A DNA stretch of 6,125 nt from Ruminococcus sp. UBA946 (lineage in GTDB: Bacteria; Bacillota; Clostridia; Oscillospirales; Ruminococcaceae), in NCBI GenBank assembly GCA_002293295.1, contig DBCY01000105.1, positions 12,963 to 19,087 on the forward strand, read 5' to 3'. Positions 1 to 4,640 of the stretch are shown piece after piece. The translations under genes were made by a program, and so were the position numbers. Below the pieces are notes generated by a model, which did no database searches, had not been told where the DNA came from, and saw only the letters and a program-made list of their open reading frames with translations. Positions within the stretch are counted from its first letter, which is position 1. The number at the start of each line of letters is the position of its first letter.

Positions 1-79
1 TAACAATGGTGGTATACCGCCTGCGGCGTTATGATTTTTATTATTATACTGCATCATTTAGTTGTTATGAGGCACTAGT
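1..79 (-). repeat. Dispersed MITE-like repeat, copy R1, truncated by window edge
   Basis: Read on the minus strand from 79 down to 1, this stretch begins CTAGTGCCTCATAACAA. It continues through an AT-rich segment ending AAAATCATA, a hairpin (arms 14-21 and 25-32 in plus coordinates, one mismatch, 3-base loop), GGTATACC and CATTGTTA. The same blocks in the same order occur on the plus strand at 4438-4541, and the first blocks occur at 6085-6125. It starts two bases after the spoIIIAC stop codon and runs off the window, so its far end is not visible. Its sequence holds no recognisable spoIIIAD start. It is inferred to be a non-coding, non-autonomous element. A REP-type extragenic repeat is the alternative. 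Confidence 0.72.
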
Positions 80-80
80 A

Positions 81-275
81 TCAAAACCCGAATACTGTTT
101 TTACTGTCTCAAACAAAACGGAAATCTCGTTTATTATCATCATAAGTACGATAATAATACCGGCGATTGTTATCATCATACCGTATTCGTCGCGGTCGGC
201 GCGTTTGAGCAGTATATTAAGTATAGCTACTATTATTCCTACTCCCGCAATTTTGAATATTAAATCAAGCTCCAC
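81..275 (-). CDS. spoIIIAC: Stage III sporulation protein AC
   Basis: This is a small two-helix membrane protein of the SpoIIIA complex. The complex works with SpoIIQ in the mother-cell-side membrane during engulfment to keep the forespore active. With the start used here it has 64 residues, close to the 68 or so usual for the family. It opens ELDLIFKIAGVGI, the family's typical N-terminus, with hydrophobic helices at about residues 5-23 and 33-52 and a basic/acidic loop (KRADRDE) between them. The GTG at 275 is preferred because AAAGGA (286-291) lies 10 bases upstream. An in-frame ATG at 308 would add 11 hydrophilic residues and has no ribosome site. The gene follows spoIIIAB by 46 bases. 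A repeat begins right after its stop, so spoIIIAD does not follow at the usual close spacing. Confidence 0.88.
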   Translation of the reverse strand: MELDLIFKIAGVGIIVAILNILLKRADRDEYGMMITIAGIIIVLMMIINEISVLFETVKTVFGF

Positions 276-285
276 AAATAAACCG

Positions 286-291
286 TCCTTT
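286..291 (-). promoter_or_regulatory. Ribosome binding site deciding the spoIIIAC start
   Basis: AAAGGA on the minus strand, 10 bases before the GTG at 275. The upstream in-frame ATG at 308 is preceded by no purine-rich motif, so this site argues for the shorter protein. Confidence 0.6.
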
Positions 292-321
292 CGCTTATCC
301 TGATTCATATACCGGATAATT

Positions 322-837
322 TTATAATATCATTACAGAAATAAAAGCGCCTGACAATACACCCAGCGTCCTGTACAGCTTTGATTTCGTAAGATAAGCG
401 GTTTGAGATGCTTCTATAAGAGCTGACAGCTCCTCTTTTTCAAGCATTACCGTACTAAGCTGACCTTCAAGGTCGCTTTTCCCGAGATTTTTACCGATAG
501 ATTTTAAAAGCAAGCGGTCTTCTTTCTGCAGACACGTTATTGAAGAGTTTTCAACTGCTTTTTCCCATGTAAGACCGAAGCTTTCCTGAACGTTGAACCG
601 GGTTAGCGCGGTATTGATAAAATCAAGCTCATAAAACCTTTCGTCCTTTGAAATATGTTCCAGTATTTCATATACAGTCGATGATTTATACCGGAGCAGG
701 ATTGCAATTTCATCAAGCATATAGTTAATTTTTTTCAGCATGGCATATCTCATGTTAAGTCCCGCTGAAAAGTAATTCCCGAGCATCGCCGTAATCAGCA
801 CCAGCAGCCCGCATCCTATTATCCTTAACAATCTCAT
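322..837 (-). CDS. spoIIIAB: Stage III sporulation protein AB
   Basis: This is a membrane protein of the mother-cell SpoIIIA complex, distantly related to the GspF/PilC platform proteins of type II secretion and pili. By that analogy it probably couples the SpoIIIAA ATPase to the channel. At 171 residues it has the family length. It has an N-terminal hydrophobic helix (about 5-22), a helical soluble middle with the family-like stretches GLTWEKAVE (88-96) and LGKSDLEGQ (118-126), and a C-terminal hydrophobic end (LGVLSGAFISVMIL, 158-171). AAGGA lies only 3 bases before the ATG, which is tight. The first 83 bases overlap the 3' end of spoIIIAA in a different frame, so translation is probably coupled. 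Recognition rests on length, topology, C-terminal motif and operon order. Confidence 0.9.
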   Translation of the reverse strand: MRLLRIIGCGLLVLITAMLGNYFSAGLNMRYAMLKKINYMLDEIAILLRYKSSTVYEILEHISKDERFYELDFINTALTRFNVQESFGLTWEKAVENSSITCLQKEDRLLLKSIGKNLGKSDLEGQLSTVMLEKEELSALIEASQTAYLTKSKLYRTLGVLSGAFISVMIL

Positions 838-1717
838 CAGTCCTTATAATTTTATTTATCTGCCCGGCTTTTTCACAGGACAATAACGCAATATAATCGA
901 AAAGGGCGTAATCAAAATCCTTCCGGACAATATCGTTTATACCGGAAGCGTGAACTGTGGCAATGATTTTAACCCCGCTTATATATGCGTAAAACAAAGC
1001 CTCGCTGTCGTTCTTATTGCCGATTTCATCACATACGATTACCTGAGGCGACATAACACGCACAGCCGTTTTAATGCCGCATTCCTTTGAATACCCGTTA
1101 AAGACGTCAGTATTAATACCGACGTCGTTTTGGGGGATACCGTTATGCACAGCCGCAATTTCACTTCTTTCATCAATAACGGACAGTTTATACCTTCCCC
1201 CCAGATTTCTGCATAAATCACGAAGAACGGTGGTCTTTCCGCTTCCCGGTCCCCCCGCAATCAGCATATTGCACAGTCCGTTTGAAAAAACGGAACCGTA
1301 AATATCATCGGAACAGTTAAGAACCTGCCGTGCGATACGGAAATTAAGCCCGCTTATATGCTTTACAGTATCGGGAACATCTGTTTTAACCACGGCTGAA
1401 CCGCAAATCCCTACCCTGTGCCCTCCCTCAACAGTAATGAATCCGTCGGCGATTTCACGCCTGAAGCTGTGTACCGAATACTGGCATATTGAATCAAAAA
1501 TCCCGGTTATATCGCCTTGCGTAATAATGATTGTATTATTTCTTACCGAATATGTAAGTTCGCCCGTATGTGAAAGGTATTTAATTTCATTCCCTATTAA
1601 TACGGCAAGAGGACGGCATACCCTGAACCTGTATTCGTTTATTCTGCTTTTATGAGCTTCAATAATTTTACTGACAGCCTGCCTTATCTGCGTTGGAAAA
1701 TATTTTTCAGCATCCAT
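755..1717 (-). CDS. spoIIIAA: Stage III sporulation protein AA, ATPase
   Basis: This is a cytoplasmic ATPase of the secretion-ATPase (GspE/PilT/VirB11-like) superfamily, thought to power the SpoIIIA-SpoIIQ channel from the mother cell. Visible motifs are Walker A GGPGSGKTT (155-163), the Asp-box-like segment SVIDERSEIA (179-188), Walker B VIVCDEIG (226-233) and the His-box-like TVHAS (254-258). The N-terminal part has the family stretch EIADGFITVEGGHRVGICG (88-106). The length of 320 residues is slightly above the 307 or so of Bacillus subtilis. The extra length is a C-terminal tail of about 20 residues (301-320) encoded inside the start of spoIIIAB in another frame. The start is ATG with AAAGGA about 11 bases upstream. 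It is the first gene of its operon, with a sigma-E-like promoter just upstream and a terminator of the preceding operon beyond that. Confidence 0.95.
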   Translation of the reverse strand: MDAEKYFPTQIRQAVSKIIEAHKSRINEYRFRVCRPLAVLIGNEIKYLSHTGELTYSVRNNTIIITQGDITGIFDSICQYSVHSFRREIADGFITVEGGHRVGICGSAVVKTDVPDTVKHISGLNFRIARQVLNCSDDIYGSVFSNGLCNMLIAGGPGSGKTTVLRDLCRNLGGRYKLSVIDERSEIAAVHNGIPQNDVGINTDVFNGYSKECGIKTAVRVMSPQVIVCDEIGNKNDSEALFYAYISGVKIIATVHASGINDIVRKDFDYALFDYIALLSCEKAGQINKIIRTDEIVKDNRMRAAGADYGDARELLFSGT

Positions 1718-1760
1718 AATTTTATCAGTCCTTTCAAAAATCCTGAACAGGCTCTAATCA

Positions 1761-1789
1761 ATTGTATGATATAAAGGACAAGTATAGAA
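1761..1789 (-). promoter_or_regulatory. Probable sigma-E promoter of the spoIIIA operon
   Basis: On the minus strand, CATACAAT (1761-1768) is an exact match to the sigma-E -10 consensus of Bacillus and Clostridia. A -35 candidate lies around 1781-1789 (TTCTATACT), at a spacer of 12-14 bases depending on alignment. It only partly matches the ATATT core. The expected transcript start is near 1753, giving a leader of about 35 bases before the spoIIIAA ATG at 1717. Known biology agrees, since spoIIIA is transcribed by sigma-E in the mother cell. The -10 is convincing and the -35 is weak. Confidence 0.68.
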
Positions 1790-1796
1790 CACGCCG

Positions 1797-1828
1797 AAAA
1801 AAAATCCCCCTGATTTTCTCAGGAGGAT
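1797..1828 (-). terminator. Rho-independent terminator of the plsY-gpsA-hydrolase operon
   Basis: Inverted arms 1819-1828 and 1804-1813 form a 10-pair stem with one A-C mismatch and a 5-base loop, followed on the minus strand by eight T residues (1797-1804). It lies 19 bases past the hydrolase stop and before the sigma-E-like promoter. It therefore separates the vegetative lipid-gene operon from the sporulation operon. Confidence 0.9.
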
Positions 1829-1847
1829 AAGGTTCAGAAATATAAAT

Positions 1848-2708
1848 CTATGTACCGATGAATTCTTTTGTCATATCTGCAATTTCCCGTGCAAACTTAT
1901 TATATAAAAAATGTGAGCCTTCTAATTCAACAATTCTGCATTCGGTATTTCCTTCAATGACTTCCTCATGTAATTCACGCCATTGTTTAAACAGTTTTTT
2001 TGTATCGGCTGACAGAAAAAACAACACCGGAATATCCAAAAATTTCATACCTGCCGTTTTATTGAAATTTGAAAAGGAATTTTTCAGCTCGTCCAGTATA
2101 TTTGAATTAGTAATATTCTTAATGCCTAAAGTACGTATTAATTCTGTTTCTTCGGCGGGGCGGTTATAACCTTTTACAACGGCAACCAATAAATCAGGTT
2201 TTAATTTTGACAGCAAACTTAATAATCCGATGTGTTTTAATAATCTTTGCAGACGTATTATGAATATATTAAGTTTCTCGGTATTGAAAAACTCAATCTG
2301 CTTTTGAACAGAAGTGTCTATTCCGATAAATGCCTCTACTTCATCGGGATACTTGTTTATATAATATAAACCATATATTCCGGAAATGGAATGCGCCATG
2401 ACAGAATATTTAAAAATCCCCAGACCTTGCAAAACACAGTGTATTTCCTCTGTTATCATTTCTATGGTGCGTTCTCTTCTGGTATTGTCACTTAATCCAT
2501 AGCCGAAGTATTCAAGGGTAATGACTGTATATTGTTCAGATAAAAGTACAGACAGCGGCTTAAGCTCCAGCACAGGCGAGGAAATACCGGCGCCGTGGAG
2601 CAGAACAATGGTTTTATTACCCTTACCTTCTATATTTATACAAAGCTTCTCACCGTTAATATCTAAAAACTGTCCGTAGCTTTCCAAAATACTTTCCTCC
2701 AAATGCAT
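1848..2708 (-). CDS. Alpha/beta hydrolase-fold protein, substrate unknown
   Basis: This is a predicted soluble serine hydrolase of the alpha/beta fold. Visible elements are the oxyanion-loop LLHGAG (36-41), the nucleophile elbow AHSISG (105-110, S107), the likely catalytic acid D235 in FLSADT, and the catalytic histidine H266 in EGSHFLYN. The elbow starts with Ala where GxSxG has Gly, a change tolerated in this fold. There is no signal peptide, so it is probably cytoplasmic. It overlaps the gpsA stop by one base (TAATG) and is the last gene before a terminator, so it is co-transcribed with lipid genes. That suggests an esterase or lysophospholipase-like role but does not show it. The ATG at 2708 has no ribosome site. 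A GGAGG lies 8 bases before an in-frame TTG at 2687, so the real protein may be 279 residues. Base composition is AT-richer than gpsA (18 G+C in the 60 bases 1861-1920). Confidence 0.85.
   Translation of the reverse strand: MHLEESILESYGQFLDINGEKLCINIEGKGNKTIVLLHGAGISSPVLELKPLSVLLSEQYTVITLEYFGYGLSDNTRRERTIEMITEEIHCVLQGLGIFKYSVMAHSISGIYGLYYINKYPDEVEAFIGIDTSVQKQIEFFNTEKLNIFIIRLQRLLKHIGLLSLLSKLKPDLLVAVVKGYNRPAEETELIRTLGIKNITNSNILDELKNSFSNFNKTAGMKFLDIPVLFFLSADTKKLFKQWRELHEEVIEGNTECRIVELEGSHFLYNKFAREIADMTKEFIGT
2696..2700 (-). promoter_or_regulatory. GGAGG site suggesting a TTG start for the hydrolase
   Basis: GGAGG on the minus strand sits inside codons 3-5 of the longest hydrolase frame and exactly 8 bases before the in-frame TTG at 2687. 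The ATG at 2708, coupled to the gpsA stop as TAATG, has no purine-rich site upstream. Either start keeps the whole hydrolase domain. Confidence 0.55.
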
Positions 2709-3718
2709 TAATTAGTTTCAACCCAAATCTGTTCCGTTTCATGCTTTTTCGGACGCGCCATAAGGTTTCTTACGGCTTCCTCAGGATTAACATTATTTAT
2801 GATAACATTATAGCACTGCTCAGTAATCGGCATTTCAATACCCTCTTTACGCGAAAGCTCATATGCAGCCTTTGTGCAGGAATACCCTTCTACGGTGCCG
2901 ACCTTTAAAACGGCTTCATCGGGGGAAATCCCCTGCCCGATTAACATGCCGGCGCGCCTGTTGCGGCTGTGCATGCTGGTACAGGTAACTATAAGGTCTC
3001 CGATTCCCGCAAGCCCCGCAAAGGTTTCGGCTTTGCCGCCCATTGCAACGCCGAGCCTTGCAATTTCGGAAATACCTCGTGTAATCAACGCTGCTTTTGT
3101 GTTGTCGCCGCAGCCCATGCCGTCGCATATTCCGGCGCAAAGGGCGATTATATTTTTAAGCGAACCTCCCAGCTCGCACCCGATAATATCATTGTTAATA
3201 TAAACGCGGAAGACGTTATTCGTGAAAACACTCTGAATATAATCGGCTTTTTCAATATCCTCTGACGCGGCTATAACGGTTGTGGGCATTCCAAGACCAA
3301 CCTCCTCGGCATGTGAAGGTCCCGTAAGTACAACCACAGGATAACCGGGCAGTTCTTCTTTTAATACTTCGCTCATTCTTTTAAAAGATTTTTCCTCAAG
3401 ACCCTTTCCTGTGTTTACAATAACTGTATCCGGATTTAAAACCGGTTTGATTTGTTTTGCGACGCTTCTGATAAAAGCTGTGGGAATTCCGAATAAAACA
3501 ATATCGGCATCCTTTACGCAGGAAATGTCAGTCGTCAGTTTTATTTTATCCTCGACTTTGATTCCGGGAAGCTTTTGCGTATTCTCACCGTCGCGACGGA
3601 TGTCCTCAATTTCATTTTCAAAAGCTGTCCAGACCGTAACCTCATGCTCATTTTTATTAAGCATTACAGCAAGAGCAATCCCGAATCCTCCCATACCAAG
3701 AACAGTAATCTTAGCCAT
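2708..3718 (-). CDS. gpsA: Glycerol-3-phosphate dehydrogenase (NAD(P)+)
   Basis: This cytoplasmic enzyme reduces dihydroxyacetone phosphate to sn-glycerol 3-phosphate, the backbone that PlsY acylates. The 336 residues match the usual length. The N-terminal Rossmann fold starts ITVLGMGGFGIALA (4-17), a variant of the common GAGSWG loop. Further family marks are NTGKGLE (102-108), LTGPSHAEEV (131-140), GGSLKNIIAL with the catalytic lysine K188, NTKAALITRG (206-215), FAGLAGIGDLIVTC (233-246), the substrate-binding SRNRRAG (251-257) and GYSCTKAA (278-285). AAAGGAG (3729-3735) lies 10 bases before the ATG, inside the end of plsY, and the two genes overlap by 8 bases. Its stop overlaps the next start (TAATG). 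Translation of the three genes is probably coupled. Confidence 0.98.
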   Translation of the reverse strand: MAKITVLGMGGFGIALAVMLNKNEHEVTVWTAFENEIEDIRRDGENTQKLPGIKVEDKIKLTTDISCVKDADIVLFGIPTAFIRSVAKQIKPVLNPDTVIVNTGKGLEEKSFKRMSEVLKEELPGYPVVVLTGPSHAEEVGLGMPTTVIAASEDIEKADYIQSVFTNNVFRVYINNDIIGCELGGSLKNIIALCAGICDGMGCGDNTKAALITRGISEIARLGVAMGGKAETFAGLAGIGDLIVTCTSMHSRNRRAGMLIGQGISPDEAVLKVGTVEGYSCTKAAYELSRKEGIEMPITEQCYNVIINNVNPEEAVRNLMARPKKHETEQIWVETN

Positions 3719-4400
3719 TATCGTTTTTCTCCTTTGTTTTTATAAGCTTATTTTCTGTACCGTTTTTAAGCCTTGCTATATTGGCTTTATGCATATAAAT
3801 AAGAAGAATGCTGGTCAGAGCGACAAGACCGGTCAGAATCAGCGACTGTAACAGGGTCAGGTCCTGAAAGAAATAATTCAGCATAAAGGTTAAAACAGGG
3901 TATAATACCGCCGCAGTTATTGAACCTACCGACACATAGTTTGTTATTAGTGTTATAACCAGAAAGAAAGGAATAATAATGGCAAAGGTGAGGGGGTCGA
4001 TTATTATCAGTATTGAGGATGATACAAGAACTCCCTTTCCGCCCTTGAATCCGTAATAAACAGGGAAAATATGTCCGATAATCGCAAAGAAGCCTGATAT
4101 ATAACCAATCCATTTATAAGTGAACGGTTCGCTCACATCAAACCCGAACAGCCTGAATACCAGAACACTGAGTAAAACAGCGATAACGCCCTTTGCCAGG
4201 TCTCCGATTAAGGTAAGGAGAGCGGGTATTTTGCCGTAACAGCGGAATGTATTGGTAAGCCCCGCGCTTTTACTGCCCTTTTTTCGTATATCCTCACGTT
4301 TTAAAAGTCTGACGACAATTATAGAGGAATTGCAGCTTCCCAGTAAATATGATATTACAGCGGAAATCACTCCTGCCAAAATAATCATAGCAATAATCAT
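3711..4400 (-). CDS. plsY: Acyl-phosphate:glycerol-3-phosphate acyltransferase
   Basis: This polytopic membrane enzyme moves an acyl group from acyl phosphate to position 1 of glycerol 3-phosphate, making lysophosphatidate. The 229 residues are slightly above the usual 200 or so. All three family motifs are recognisable. Motif 1 is DIRKKGSKSAGLTNTFR (37-53), motif 2 is GHIFPVYYGFKGGKGV (109-124), the glycerol-phosphate site, and motif 3 is MHKANIARLKNGTENK (203-218) with the conserved His, Asn and Glu. Hydrophobic segments lie near 5-25, 60-84, 98-115, 124-150, 158-177 and 185-203. Motif 1 reads GSKSAG where most members have GSGNPG or GSGNAG. GGAAAGG directly abuts the ATG at 4400. The in-frame ATG at 4388, about 11 bases beyond AAGGA, is an equally good start. 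The gene overlaps gpsA by 8 bases. Confidence 0.95.
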   Translation of the reverse strand: MIIAMIILAGVISAVISYLLGSCNSSIIVVRLLKREDIRKKGSKSAGLTNTFRCYGKIPALLTLIGDLAKGVIAVLLSVLVFRLFGFDVSEPFTYKWIGYISGFFAIIGHIFPVYYGFKGGKGVLVSSSILIIIDPLTFAIIIPFFLVITLITNYVSVGSITAAVLYPVLTFMLNYFFQDLTLLQSLILTGLVALTSILLIYMHKANIARLKNGTENKLIKTKEKNDNG

Positions 4401-4436
4401 CCTTTCCGAATGTTTTACCCGTCAGGACAAACACCC
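4397..4436 (-). repeat. Duplicated plsY upstream segment, copy A (functional start)
   Basis: These 40 bases carry the plsY ribosome site and ATG. They align with 4572-4612 at about 33 of 41 positions with one gap (my own alignment). On the plus strand both begin TCATCCTTT, share ATGTTTT and CAGGACAAA, and end in CCC. The copy stops exactly where the inserted element R2 begins. Confidence 0.75.
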
Positions 4437-4484
4437 TCTAGTACCTCGTAATATCTAAATGTTTATAAATGATTAATTAAAATC

Positions 4485-4503
4485 ATACCGCCAAAGGCGG
4501 TAT
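4485..4503. repeat. Perfect GC-rich palindrome inside element R2
   Basis: ATACCGCC and GGCGGTAT pair over 8 bases around an AAA loop. The block is conserved, with one mismatch, in copy R1 at 14-32. No T-run follows on either strand, so it is not a standard terminator. Confidence 0.8.
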
Positions 4504-4510
4504 ACCTTCA

Positions 4511-4534
4511 TTGTTAATTGTTAATTGTTAATTG
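4511..4534. repeat. TTGTTAA heptamer tandem repeat, 3.4 units
   Basis: Three perfect TTGTTAA units plus TTG, at the 3' part of element R2. Copy R1 ends at the window edge in the first TTGTTA of the same array, so the array belongs to the element. Copy number may vary among copies. Confidence 0.9.
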
Positions 4535-4540
4535 GTATTA

Positions 4541-4564
4541 GTCTGAAAGCTTTATCTTTCAGAC
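4541..4564. repeat. Hairpin B, duplicate of the der stop hairpin
   Basis: GTCTGAAAG (4541-4549) pairs with CTTTCAGAC (4556-4564). The 24 bases match 4615-4638 at 23 positions. Similarity continues on the outer side into bases that resemble the last der codons. It is the second copy of the der 3' end produced by the tandem duplication. Confidence 0.85.
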
Positions 4565-4571
4565 CTTAATG

Positions 4572-4612
4572 TCATCCTTTTTGGATGTTTTGTCCGACAG
4601 GACAAAACTCCC
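4572..4612 (-). repeat. Duplicated plsY upstream segment, copy A' (ghost start)
   Basis: This is the sibling of 4397-4436. On the minus strand it keeps an AAAAAGG site and an ATG at 4573-4575. That frame stops after seven codons (TAA at 4552-4554), so it is a ghost of the plsY start. The middle forms a 9-pair hairpin with a GACA loop (GTTTTGTCC 4587-4595, GGACAAAAC 4600-4608), and a short CATCC/GGATG hairpin lies at 4573-4587. Confidence 0.72.
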
Positions 4613-4640
4613 AAGTCTGAAAGATTTATCTTTCAGACTT
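4613..4640 (-). repeat. Hairpin B' spanning the der stop codon
   Basis: AAGTCTGAAAGAT (4613-4625) and ATCTTTCAGACTT (4628-4640) form a perfect 13-pair palindrome. The der stop TGA (4633-4635) lies in the arm. It could attenuate transcription or protect the der 3' end. On the minus strand no T-run follows directly (the next bases are GGGAG), so a full intrinsic terminator is doubtful. On the plus strand TTTTGTG follows. Confidence 0.75.

Larger units (their letters stand above)
4438..4541 (+). mobile_element. Small non-autonomous insertion element (MITE-like), copy R2, complete
   Basis: The element is about 104 bases long. It is bounded by CTAGTACC (4438-4445) and GGTATTAG (4534-4541), inverted repeats matching at 7 of 8 positions. 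Inside are an AT-rich stretch, a perfect 8-pair hairpin (ATACCGCC 4485-4492, loop AAA, GGCGGTAT 4496-4503), and a TTGTTAA heptamer array (4511-4534). It has no open frame of note, so any movement would need a transposase from elsewhere. It splits a repeat unit whose unsplit sibling lies at 4572-4640, and that is the best evidence that it is an insertion. No clear target-site duplication is visible. Related copies are at 1-79 (minus) and 6085-6125 (plus). Confidence 0.75.

Noticed and set aside
1..80. 5' end of spoIIIAD
   Set aside because: No start followed by the hydrophobic SpoIIIAD opening is seen in any minus-strand frame. The bases are explained by the repeat.
6..263. Plus-strand open frame of 85 codons, rich in Tyr
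   Set aside because: It covers the repeat and the antisense of spoIIIAC. Its Tyr-rich composition is an artefact of reading the AT-rich complement.
1858..2169. Plus-strand open frame of 103 codons
   Set aside because: Antisense shadow of the hydrolase, with no independent support.
3411..3851. Plus-strand open frame of 146 codons opposite gpsA and plsY
   Set aside because: It lies antisense to two clearly recognisable genes, has no domain I recognise, and no ribosome site I could identify.
4401..4480. Sigma-A promoter for plsY
   Set aside because: TATAAA-like boxes occur in the AT-rich R2 sequence, but none has a matching -35 at 16-18 bases. Read-through from der is possible.
4485..4503. 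GC-rich palindrome as a terminator for der
   Set aside because: No T-run on either strand, and it recurs in copy R1 as part of a mobile repeat.
4511..4534. TTGTTAA array as a CRISPR or an origin iteron
   Set aside because: The units are 7 bases and contiguous with no spacers, and the array is part of the dispersed element.
4437..4542. Target-site duplication flanking R2
   Set aside because: The single T or TCT matches at the edges are too short to distinguish from chance, and the sibling site does not show them.
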